Assembly: GCA_025331445.1 (NCBI GenBank)
Contig: JAIWNE010000055.1
Coordinates: 147,831-211,830 of the forward strand
Reading direction: 5' to 3'
Length of the DNA: 64,000 nt
Source of the DNA: Blakeslea trispora
Taxonomy: Eukaryota > Mucoromycota > Mucoromycetes > Mucorales > Choanephoraceae
The number at the start of each line of letters is the position of its first letter. The stretch's first letter is position 1. Positions 1 through 10,313 of this stretch are shown here, in pieces. The position numbers and the translations under genes are program-made. The notes beneath the pieces are model-generated. The model did no database searches and was not told where the DNA came from. It saw nothing but the letters and a program-made list of their open reading frames with translations.

Positions 1-3000
1 CGCCTTCGATCTGAAAGACGTATCAAAGAAATGGCTGAGTTTACTGATGATGTTTGTGTTCTTCGAGATGGTAAATGGGAAAACCTGTCGACAGCGGACC
101 TTTTACCTGGAGACGTATTTCAAGTTGCTGAGGGCAAGACTACTCCTTGCGATGCTATTGTGTTGACCGGGAATATTGTTGTGGATGAGAGCTCACTTAC
201 AGGAGAACCGCTTCCGGTTCGAAAATTTCCCATTCGTCAAGATGACTTTCATACATCATATGACCGCCTAGGAACTGGAAAATCATCAACCATCTTTTCA
301 GGGACCAAGATATCTCAAGCACAGGCAACAGATTCAAAAGAGAGAGTCACTGCACTCGTGATTCAGACAGGCACAGCTACAGATAAAGGCGAATTGATAA
401 GAAGAATTCTTTACCCAACTCAAGTTTCATTTATTTTCAACGAACAAATCAAGATTGTCATCCTCATTTTATTATGTTGCGCCTTGGTCTGTTTAGGTTT
501 AGCCATATGGATGTATGCTAAAGGCACAAGTACGTTTAATTCTGTTTTCTACCTATAGTCTGTGCTCATTTTTTTTCTTTGTTCATATAACAAGGTGCTT
601 GGTTTTACTCTATGTTTGCTATTGCTCAACTTGTATCGCCCTTGTTACCTGCTGCGTTAGTAGTTGGACAGTCTGTAGCTGCCCGGCGACTAAGACAGAA
701 AAATATATTTTGCGTAGATCTACCTCGAATTTTGATGGCAGGAAAAGGTTTGAAGAAAAAAAAAGAAGGAGTAACGAACCTAGGGGGGTGACTAAAGATG
801 GAGCTAAATATATATCTTTATTGTTTATAGTTCAATTGTTTTGCTTTGACAAGACAGGTACTTTAACCAAAGAAGGACTAGAATTTTTTGGAACACATTC
901 TGTCAAACAAAGTACAACAGGTCCTGAGTTTGACGATCACCTCCAGACAGTCGAGAATGCTCCTGGTTTAGTACAGATGGGATTGGCTTCTTGCCACACA
1001 GTTACAACTCTAAAAGATCAGTTCATTGGAAATCCAGTGGATATTGAGATGTTTAAGGCTTCCCAATGGTCTTTGTCCAAAGAATCAAGCTATGTTGATA
1101 CGCTCGTATCTCCTGATGGCGTAAAAACCATACATATCGTCAAGCGATTTGAATTTGTACATGCTCGTATGTCCATGTCAGTTGCTGTCTTTGACCCTTC
1201 TACTCAAAAAGTTCATATCTTTGTCAAAGGTGCTTATGAGAAAATCAAAGAGATTTCCAGACAGGAGTCTGTACCTAACAATTACGATGATGTGGCTGCT
1301 AACCAAGCAAGACAAGGATGTTATGTTCTAGCGCTGTCACACCGAGAAATCAGTTTGAGTGATATCAAGGGAGGTATTGAGGCATTAAATGATTGGACAA
1401 GAGACCAAATGGAGCTAGATCTCTCCTTCTTGGGACTTGTGCTGTTCAAAAACCAACTTAAGCCTGATACAGCTGATGGTATAGCCGAGTTGAAGCGTGG
1501 AGATAACCGTACGATCATGATCACTGGTGACACAGCATTGACGGGGATCTACATTGCTCGCCAATGTGGTATGACCATCTCTCCTACCAGCCGTGTCTTG
1601 CTAGGCGATTATGACAGCAGCAAGAGATGTGTGACTTGGATAGATGTAGATGAGCCAACCCTAGCCATTTCAGAGGATGTGCACCAACATCTGTTGAACA
1701 AGGCACATACACCTGTTGAACTTGCTGTCACTGGAAATGCGTTTCAATGGCTGATAGAAACAGGTGCGATCCGCAGCTTATTGCTTGATATTCGAGTATT
1801 TGCTCGTATGACGCCTCAAGCCAAGGTGCAATGTGTTCAACTTCATATGGAGCGTGGTATTACAGCCATGACAGGAGACGGTGGTAACGATTGTGGGGCT
1901 CTTCGTGCTGCTCATGTAGGTATAGCCATGTCAGATGCAGAGGCTTCTATTGTTTCTCCTTTCAGTACAAGTGTTCGTAGTGTTCTTTCTTGTGTTGAGT
2001 TGATTCGTCAAGGTCGTGGTGCACTTGCTACATCGATTACAGGTTACAAGTATTTGATATGTAAGTCTGTCTTTTTTATACACAGTGAGAGAGAGAGAGA
2101 AGATCTAAATTAGTGATCAAATGTTAGTATATGGTCAAGTCATGCTTATGCTTAAGCTATGTACTTTTTATTTCAACGTTTCCCTAAGTGAAAACATATG
2201 GATTGGTGTTGATGTATTCATCACTGTTCTCTTGACATGGGCTGTCTCTCAATCGAAACCTGCAGAACGGCTTGAACCCCAGCGTCCGACAGCTCGATTG
2301 TTAGGCCCACAAACATTAGCTTCTGGAATTGGTCTAGTGGCCATCAATTGGGCGTTCTTATCTGGTGCTTATGCTCTCCTGTATAAACAAGGTGAGTTTT
2401 ATCTAAAATAGTGTCTCTTTTTTTTATCATCTTCTAAATCTGTTTGCTTCATAATAGAATGGTTTCGATGTAATGAATTCGACTCTGGAGCAGTTGATTT
2501 GTCCAAGTGGTGGTTATTAGCAGACAATTATGAGGGTCAAGTCTTGACCCTTGTTTGCTTGTTTCAGTTTATAAACAATGCTGCTGTATTTAATTTTGGT
2601 TACAAGTTTAGACAAAGCTTTTGGAAAAACTATATGCTTGTGTTCTTATGGTTGCTGTATTTAGCCATTGCTTCTTATTGGACATTGGCTGATCCAAATC
2701 GTTTTGGTTGTATGGTAAGTTCTTTCTGATTTTGTTTGAAAGGTACATGTATTAAGTTGTTTCTAGTTTCGGCTTCAATGCGGTACAAAAGAAGTGTTGG
2801 AGCAGATAGGATATACACCACCATCTGTTTATATTGTTCCTTACAATACTCCTCTAGGACACAATGTAATGCCTCATGATTTTAGATGGAAACTGTGGGG
2901 ATTAATCATGGGCAATTTAGCAACAGCCTTAGCTTATGAACGTTTTGTTGTTCTAGGTCCAGTGCATAGCTATCTAGCAAGAAGATTTTCTGTACAGCGA

Positions 3001-3018
3001 CTTAAAAAGACATTGTAA
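1..3018 (+). CDS. P5B-type cation/polyamine-transporting ATPase, 5' part missing
   Basis: This is the C-terminal 894 residues of a P-type ATPase; the gene enters the window already open in frame 1. Exons: 1-529, 595-747, 831-2060, 2128-2391, 2458-2714, 2767-3018, all with GT-AG introns that keep frame. Visible in order: the actuator loop with TGE (SLTGEPLPV), membrane helices carrying SPLLPAAL, the phosphorylation motif DKTGTLT starting near base 849, the nucleotide-binding stretch with KGAYE, the TGD motif, the hinge GDGGND near 1878, then six C-terminal helices. The SPLLP motif lies where P5B pumps (ATP13A2, yeast Ypk9) carry PPALP and P5A pumps carry PPELP, so I place it in P5B. Characterised P5B pumps sit in the vacuole/lysosome membrane and move polyamines; substrate here is inference. 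The N-terminal domain lies upstream of the window. Confidence 0.9.
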
Positions 3019-3124
3019 ACAGCTTGTATTTTTACACTTTATTCCCATACAATAGTAACAATAATAATAACAACAATCACAAAAAAAAATCAACAGTAAC
3101 AAGAATCAAGTTGTATATCTTTTT

Positions 3125-4099
3125 TTAAGGCAAACATGACTTATAGTGGTCGTCATCGATTGTAGTATAACATTGACCTTCTTGAATAAGTATCTCGAGA
3201 GTTTCTCTTACTTCAGCTTCAGTATGTAAATCCCTAAGCTTGTAACAGATTTGGTCAACAGTGGCACCATCAGGACTATCTTCGAATGATTTGATGGCGA
3301 TATTGACACGAGATTGGATATCATTTCCTCCATTGGGATTATCAATGCTCATAGGATCAGACTTATTAAAACGAAAACTCTTTGAGTACACATCTTGTAT
3401 TGCTTTTTTGAATAGTCAGAAAGAAAAACTCCTTACCTTAAAACCATCCTTAGTGAATAAGAGATGTGTACGAATGGCATCTAAAAAGTGATAGGTGGTT
3501 TCGTTAAAGTCGGTGATAGGACGAATGCTATGTGCAACAATAGAGGTTCGGCTACTGAAATGGTTTAATCTGCCATTCACACGAACGTAGGTATCCACCC
3601 TAACCTTGTTTTATTAGTTTGCTGTTAGGATCAACCCGAGGATAGACTTACATAAGTTCTCTACGAGCATCAGCATCTTCGGGGCTTTCATTTTGATCCA
3701 CCCATTTTCTGACATCAATAGCACCAGTACCATCTTCTATTGTGTATACATAGTTGGTAGCTAATTCTTGAATATTACGAATCACACCCACAAAGGTCAT
3801 CTAAGAGATAGAATTTAGGTTGCTTGTAAGTGATACGATCTCTATCTCACTTACTTGAGTGACGTCTGCACTATCAATACGGAATGTGTTTTCTTGAGGG
3901 ATTTCGGCATTCTTAATTTGCTTCACAGTCAAAGGTCTTAACGTTTGTTCACCCATAGGTTTCTAGAGAGTAATGCGCAGTTGAGTGAAATGAGTTGTAG
4001 CACAACAAACTTACTTACTCTAGCATAGCCGGCGTTGCCATGAGCATCGAACGAGGATTCTACATATCCCCCAGGGTTTGAGTGTGCCGAGTAATTCAT
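3125..4099 (-). CDS. RFA2: Replication protein A 32 kDa subunit (RPA2/Rfa2)
   Basis: Second subunit of the trimeric single-strand DNA-binding protein used in replication, repair and recombination. Five exons on the minus strand: 4019-4099, 3855-3962, 3652-3800, 3437-3599 and 3125-3361, giving 245 residues (family about 250-280). The N-terminus is short and rich in Gly/Ser/Tyr, as in the phosphorylated tail of RPA32. An OB fold follows (MTFVGVIRN, YTIEDGTGAIDVRKW, YVRVNGRL), then a linker, then a C-terminal winged helix (IKSFEDSPDGATVDQICYKL) that in relatives docks repair proteins. Its 3' end faces the ATPase gene with about 100 bases between. The acceptor of the last exon (3361) is the least certain junction; an alternative lies a few codons upstream. 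Two ACGCG elements lie just upstream of the start codon. Confidence 0.9.
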
Positions 4100-5119
4100 T
4101 TTATTAGTATGTTGTCAAGAAAGAAACAAAAAAAGAAGTGAAAGAAAGACGCGCTCTTAATCAAATAAAAAAAAAAGAAGCGCGTTAAACGAAATTGGTG
4201 GAGTTGGAATTTACTACGCCCTTTTTTTAAAAAAAATGCTTAGGGCATAAAGTATACACTTTTCACAAAAAAAAAATACTTAGGGCATCATTATGCAGTC
4301 TGAACCACTTCAGATGAAACACTGCTTTGCTTGCTATCCCTGAGTAAAAGGACACGCAGAGTAGTATAACGAAATTGAGTTATAACTATCATCAGCTTAT
4401 ATTTCAATCAATACAAAAGCCGAGATGACTTTTATCTCGGGTCAATGATTTCATTATCTGAATTATCAAACACATCACAGACCAGAACAAGAAAAATGAC
4501 AAAGGGATATGAACAGCTTAAATTTTTCATTCCATATCCCCATCAAGCAATCTTAGTCTGTGGCTAAGGGCATCATCTACTGAACAGAACCTTCTTGGCC
4601 TCAATTTCGTCAGTCTTTTGAAAGGTTTTTTTTTTTAAAACGCCATTGATCATTAGGCCCTAATACTACACTAATTGCAGAACAAAAAACAATTAAAGAC
4701 TTGAACACGATTCCCCTATTGCCGGAAATAGTGCAATTTCCGAGATTTTCTTTCTAGCAAAAGCAAGCAAGACATCCAAATTTCTATTTGAATGGAAGCA
4801 ATGAAATCCAACTCACTACTATTGCGCTGTCATTTCTCCTTTTATCACCACTTTGAGTGAATTCAGCAGTTCCTTCTGGTTTACTATTCCAAGTATCAGA
4901 CAGGAGAAAATGATATGCAGATCATTTGACGCTTACATGCTCTTCTTGCACAAAAAAGAAAGGCAGAAATAATTTTAAACGCCCGTCGCTTTAGACTTTA
5001 CAAGCCAATCGTAATAGAGAACGTCTTGGAAATTAAATTATGTTCAACTGCAAATCTCCTTTAAATAATAATAAAAATATATTGTTTCTTTCTCTTTCTT
5101 TTCCTAACGCTTATATTCA
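4100..5119. other. Intergenic region between divergent RPA32 and SPP genes
   Basis: About 1 kb shared upstream region. It holds the two ACGCG elements, several A and T runs, and a short direct repeat around 4225-4290 (a poly-A tract followed by a TTAGGGCAT-like motif, twice). No open frame has family support. The stretch at 5040-5119 is the AT-rich 5' leader of the SPP gene. Confidence 0.6.
4149..4185 (-). promoter_or_regulatory. Two ACGCG (MCB-like) elements in the RPA32 promoter
   Basis: ACGCG occurs at 4149-4153 and its complement CGCGT at 4181-4185, about 50 and 82 bases upstream of the RPA32 start codon. In yeasts the MluI cell-cycle box (ACGCGT) recruits MBF and drives G1/S expression of replication genes, RPA genes included. 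Function here is inferred from that parallel. The spacer between RPA32 and SPP is otherwise very poor in CG dinucleotides. Confidence 0.4.
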
Positions 5120-6494
5120 ATGGAACTTAAAGACAGTGAAGAGCTCGGCTTGTATATTGCCTATGGTACTATCATCACAATGGCTGTATTGCCTATCTAT
5201 TCAGGCTCACGTGCTTCTATCAAGGGCATGAAGAGACCTGCCAACGCTGCCAAAGCTAAAAAATCAGACAACCCTCTTGACGATTCCGACGATGAAGATG
5301 AGTCAGTACTTGAAAGTCTTACCAGTGGTGACGCGTACATGTTCCCTGTGATAGGTTCCTGTGTTCTCTTCGGCATGTATTTGGCTTTCCGTTATTTAGA
5401 TAAAGAATACATCAACTATATCTTGACCATTTACTTCTCCATCATGGGCTGCGCTGCTGTCACCAAGTCTTCCTTGATGGTTGCCAAAAAGGTTGTTCCT
5501 CAATTCGTATTGAAACATGTTGCCAAATACAAGGTCACTCTGTCCAAAAGATCCAAGAGTAAGTCTATTATAAGCTTTAAAAGAAGGAAATAGAATGGAT
5601 ACTGATGTTAAATGATTAGATATCTCTCATATCAGCTTCACCGTCATTCATGGTCTCCTTATGTTGGCCTCTGTTGGATTGACAGTTTATTACAGCTACA
5701 CAAAGAACTGGATTGCTTCCAACATCTTTGGTCTTTCATTCTCTGTCAATGCTATTCAATTGCTTTCTCTTGATTCTTTCAAGACAGGTATTATTTTATT
5801 GAGTGGTTTGTTCTTTTATGATATCTTTTGGGTCTTTTACACACCTGTCATGGTCTCTGTTGCTACTAACTTTGATGCTCCCATCAAGCTCTTATGGCCT
5901 CGCAACATCATCCAGTTCGTCTTGGACAAGACAGCTGAGAATGCTCGCTTTACTATGCTTGGTTTAGGTGACATTGTCATTCCCGGTATCTTTGTTGCCC
6001 TCTGTTTCCGCTTTGATCGTCATATGTCATGGAAGCGTAACCCTGCTGGACAGTTCAGATCGCTCAATTTCCCTAAGCCTTATTTCACTGCCAACATGGT
6101 TGCTTATGTCTTGGGCTTAGTTGTCACTATGGTTGTCATGCACTTCTTCAAGGCTGCTCAACCTGCTCTTCTTTACTTGAGTCCTGCTTGCATCTTGTCT
6201 GCTTTGGGTACTGCTGTTATTCGTGGTGAATTAAATGAGTTCTTTGCCTATACTACTGAAGAAGAAGAAGAAAAGGATGACAAGAAGACAAAGAAGCCTG
6301 CCAAGCGTGTTGTTGAACAAGTTGTTGTAGAGGAAAGGGACGATGAAGAGCTTGTAGAAGAATCAAGCATTGAAATTGAGGAAATTGAACTTGATGAAGA
6401 GGAAGAAGGTGAAATTGTAGAAGAACCTCAAGCCAAGTCTACTGGAAACAAAAAGAACAACACTCATAGCAAGAAGAGAAAGAACAAGGAATAA
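5120..6494 (+). CDS. Signal peptide peptidase (intramembrane aspartyl protease)
   Basis: Cuts leftover signal peptides and some tail-anchored proteins inside the ER membrane. Two exons, 5120-5558 and 5620-6494, give 437 residues. The GxGD-family catalytic motifs are present: YD in helix 6 (FFYDIFWVFY), GLGD in helix 7 (MLGLGDIVIPG) and the QPALLYL (PAL) motif near the C-terminus. About nine hydrophobic helices are visible. The motif set and orientation fit SPP rather than presenilin. An acidic loop (DDSDDEDE) follows helix 1, and the last 75 residues are an unusually long charged tail of Glu-rich then Lys-rich segments. The very end (KNKE) is not a clean KKXX ER-retrieval signal. The next gene downstream is Rpt4, same strand, 0.5 kb away. 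Confidence 0.95.
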
Positions 6495-7018
6495 GTTATA
6501 GTTTAGTTCGTCTGTTTTTCGACTATTGTAAATATATATTAAAGCATACATTTCCCTTTTTCTTTTGATTTCATCCTCAGCTAAAAGCCCTCCTCCCTTT
6601 TTCTTCATGCAATTTTTTTTTAGTAATGGATTATGAGTTTAATAGGATTGAGCGCTGTAATCATTGGCTGTTCATTTCCATATAGTCATAGAAGCAAAAG
6701 AGAAAGAGAGATGAATTCAGCACAGCTTAATACACTAGCACTACTTTAAAGAAATACTCCACTTTTAGACTCTATGTGATTTTTAAAACCAGAGCCATAA
6801 ATTAAATACACCCCAAATGTGACGTGAATAACGCACTGCGTACTTGTGCTTTTTTAAAAAAAAGTAGCAGAGAGAGATAGAGAGAGAGAGGTACGCGTCA
6901 TTGAGCTACAAATTGAAGAACCGTGAAGTTGTAACAGCAATTCAATATATACTCAGTTTTTTTTGTTTTATTTCTCTCCCTTTTTGTTTCTTTACTCTTA
7001 TAACAAATAAGTCAAAAT
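6495..7018. other. Intergenic region upstream of Rpt4
   Basis: Contains the SPP 3' end and Rpt4 promoter. A GAGA-type purine repeat lies near 6868-6891 and a pyrimidine-rich leader runs up to the Rpt4 ATG at 7019. No gene seen. Confidence 0.6.
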
Positions 7019-8339
7019 ATGTCTTCCAGCTCTTCAAATCAGCCTGAACAAGATCCAAAGACAAAGGCTTTAAACGGATACAGAAGAAAGCTTTTGGAAC
7101 ATCGCGAACTTGATGCCAAGTTGAAAGAAAGTAAAGTAGCATAATTCAGACAATGACAGCACAACACACTCATCTCTCTGTCTCTCTTTCATATATCTTA
7201 GTGCGCCTTGGATTAAGAGCTTTAGATAAGGAATACGACAAATCAGAAGACGACATTAAAGCACTTCAAAGTGTCGGTCAAGTGATTGGTGAAGTGTTGA
7301 AACAACTAGACGATGAACGATGTAAGTATCTCAAAAAGAAAATTGTCCTATTGTTCTTACCCCTATCCTATTAGTCATTGTAAAGAACACCAGTGGTCCT
7401 CGTTATGTTGTTGGATGTCGTAACACAGTAGATAAAGAAAAGCTAAAGCAAGGCGCTCGTGTAGCACTCGATATGACCACCTTAACTATCATGCGTATTT
7501 TACCTCGTGAAGTTGATCCTCTTGTATACAACATGTCTATGGAAGACCCTGGTGATGTCAGTTTTGCAGGTATTGGTGGTCTTTCTGAGCAGATTCGTGA
7601 ATTGAGAGAAGTAATTGAGTTGCCCTTGATGAATCCTGAATTGTTTTTGCGTGTGGGTGTGAAACCTCCTAAGGGTGTATTGCTCTATGGTCCACCTGGT
7701 ACAGGTAAGACATTGTTGGCCAAGGCAGTAGCTAGCACACTCCAAGTCAATTTCCTCAAGGTGGTGTCCAGTGCTATTGTTGACAAATATATCGGTGAAA
7801 GTGCCCGTTTGATTAGAGAGATGTTTGGTTATGCCAAAGAGCATGAGCCTTGTATTATTTTTATGGATGAAATTGATGCCATTGGTGGTCGTCGTTTCTC
7901 TGAAGGTACCTCTGCTGATCGTGAAATCCAGCGTACATTAATGGAACTTTTGAATCAAATGGACGGTTTCGATTATCTCGGACAGACCAAATTGATTATG
8001 GCCACCAACAGACCCGACACACTCGATCCCGCCTTGCTTCGTCCCGGTCGTCTTGACCGAAAGATCGAAATTCCTTTACCCAATGAACAAGGCCGTTTAG
8101 AAATCATCAAGATTCACGCAGGACACATTGCCAAACATGGTGACATAGACTATGAAGCTATTGTCAAACTATCAGATGGCTTTAACGGTGCTGATTTGAG
8201 AAATGTGTGTACAGAAGCAGGCATGTTTGCCATTAGAGAAGAGCGTGATTACTGTATTCAAGAAGATTTCATGAAGGCAGTTAGAAAGTTACAAGACGCA
8301 AAGAAGTTGGAAACAAAGCTGGATTATGAAAAGATTTAA
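7019..8339 (+). CDS. RPT4: 26S proteasome regulatory subunit Rpt4 (AAA+ ATPase)
   Basis: One of six ATPases in the base of the 19S cap that unfold ubiquitinated proteins and feed them to the 20S core. Exons 7019-7130, 7202-7321 and 7375-8339 give 398 residues, normal for the family. Visible in order: an N-terminal coiled coil ([14 protein letters not shown]), the OB segment ([10 protein letters not shown]), Walker A GPPGTGKT at about residue 183, Walker B IIFMDEID at about 238, the arginine-finger region [10 protein letters not shown], and a C-terminal helical domain. [15 protein letters not shown] and the overall pattern match Rpt4 (PSMC6) better than the other Rpt proteins. The start is the first ATG after a pyrimidine-rich leader. 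Confidence 0.96.
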
Positions 8340-8867
8340 ACTTCATTAGCATTTTATTTTCTTTTTAATCAAAATAAAACAACTAAAGAAAAAAGAAGGA
8401 AGAAAACATGCACTTTTTTCGAATTTCACGTTATGTGCCAACATGAAAAAAAAAAGAAGAATCCGTCGTCTATCGTTTGTGCTATCTGTTTGAAGGTTAA
8501 TTAAACGATACCAATTCTTTTCAAGAAAGTTAGGGTGGGTGCAAGAACAAGCAAGAGTGTGTTCTCGTTTAGAATAATGAGCACTAGCAAACACATTTTA
8601 ATGGTTTCAGCCCATCCTTTTTAAATGCTCCTCCGTTTGCTACAAGACTATTTTAAGTGAAATTCAAACCTTTCATGTATTTCTTTTTCAGCTTGCATGA
8701 AATCAAACCTTTTTGTTTTTGCATTAGTAATTTTTCTATTTTGTGTCAGAAAAAAATTCACGCGGACTTTAATGATTTTGGATAATTGCAAATGGAACAA
8801 AAAGACTTTAGATTCCCTTTTTTTTTTGCTTTCTTTCCTTTTCCTTTAAACACAACTTCATTAGAAA
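8340..8867. other. Intergenic region between Rpt4 and peroxiredoxin
   Basis: AT-rich, with long T runs directly upstream of the peroxiredoxin start. No coding signal in either strand. Confidence 0.6.
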
Positions 8868-9440
8868 ATGGTTCGTATAAGGTCTCCTTTTCTTTATTCG
8901 AAAGATCGAAACAAAAAGATAATAACGCGTCTTTAGACTATCTCTGTTGGTGACTCTCTTCCCCAATGTACTCTTACTTATGTACCATATGATCCTAACC
9001 TTGATCCTACTGCCTGTCCTGCACCCGTTCCTTACAATCTTGGCAAGGAATTGAAGGGTAAGAAGGCTGTTATTTTTGCCATTCCTGGTGCCTTCACACC
9101 CACCTGCTCTGAACAACATGCACCTGCTTTCTTGGAAAAGTACGATGAACTCAAGAAGGCTGGCGTTGATGTGATTATCTGTACCGCTGCCAATGACGGT
9201 TTCGTTATGGGTGCCTTCGGTAGACATTTAGGTGTCAAGGATAAGATTATCATGGCCTCTGAGGGTGGTTCCGACTTTTTCCAACAATTGGGTTTGACTT
9301 TGGACTTATCTTCTCGCGGTATGGGCATCCGCTCTAAGCGCTTTGCTTTAGTTGTTGATGACCTCAAGATTACCTATGTCGGTGTTGATGAACAAGGTCT
9401 TGACAAGTCTGGTCCCGATGCTGTTTTGAAAAGCTTGTAA
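8868..9440 (+). CDS. Peroxiredoxin, Prx5/AHP1 class
   Basis: Thiol peroxidase that reduces hydrogen peroxide and alkyl hydroperoxides. The large exon 8937-9440 encodes almost the whole protein. Its only in-frame link to a start is an ATG at 8868-8870 followed by an intron 8871-8936 (GTTCGT...TTTAG), giving 168 residues beginning MTISVGDSLP, the usual length of fungal Prx5 proteins such as Asp f 3. The peroxidatic motif PGAFTPTCS is intact, with Thr about 55 and Cys about 58. ND(G)FVMGAFGR and KRFALVVDDLKI are also typical. A first exon made of the start codon alone is unusual; an upstream noncoding exon or another start cannot be excluded. No targeting peptide is evident. Confidence 0.9.
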
Positions 9441-10313
9441 ATAACTTGAAGAGAGAGTGAGAAAAAGAAATGACCTTTGATCGGTTAATAAATGCACATA
9501 TATTCTCTCTTTTAATTGCTACTTCTTGTGTCATCCTTATTTATTTATACCTACTTGTTATTTTGTTTTACTCAATTCTAGGTATTTGCATGTTCCCGGT
9601 GGAAAGAAGACACGAATGGCCTCTCTATAAGGGTTTGTACTGGTGACTCAATAAGTTCTATATGACCTCTTCTTTCTCTGAAATACTCTAGATTGAAAAT
9701 AAACTACTTTCGTGTTCACAATGCTTAAACTCTCAGAGCTTAACAAATCAGCCAATTATATTTTTTTTTTTATTAGGCAGAGACCATTTAGTAGGAATTG
9801 GATCAAGAGCTCATCAGCATAAATACTAAATGATAACATCTTAGAGTAACACGCATTGTAAGTTGACTGCGATTTCCTCTTTATGAGAGATATATTCAGA
9901 AACGAGTCATATTATGAGTATGTGAGAGACTCTTGAAAAGCACAAAAAAAAAGAAAGAAACAAAGCCTCTTTTTTCATTTCATGTTTGGCTACACTTTGA
10001 TTTTGAATACAGGGCTAGAGATAGAAGGATTTTAGGTTTGTGTCATTACAAGAACCCAAAAGCAATTTGAGCATCTATTACTTTTTTTTTCTATCTCCTT
10101 GAACGCATTGACATGACAAAACTACAGTATGTATATTAAGGAGAAAAACAAAAAGGAGGGGAAGACCCATAAACAAAATATGAATTACATTTAACCAAAC
10201 GAGCCTCATGGGCTACCTAAAAAAAACAGAAATTAATTGACAACATATGTTTCCTCTTCATGCTATAAGATATATTATAGAAAAATGAAATAAAGGAGAA
10301 TAATCCCTGTATG
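9441..10313. other. Intergenic region (convergent 3' ends)
   Basis: Separates the peroxiredoxin from the arrestin-domain gene, which run towards each other. AT-rich with A and T runs; no supported gene or RNA seen. Confidence 0.55.

Noticed and set aside
515..830. Long open frame running into the ATPase phosphorylation-site exon from 515
   Set aside because: Its first 100 codons cross two introns (530-594 and 748-830); splicing restores the conserved SPLLPAAL and GKV...DKTGT context in the right frame.
5120..6494. Presenilin (as partner for APH-1)
   Set aside because: Motifs and architecture fit signal peptide peptidase, a separate branch of the same superfamily.
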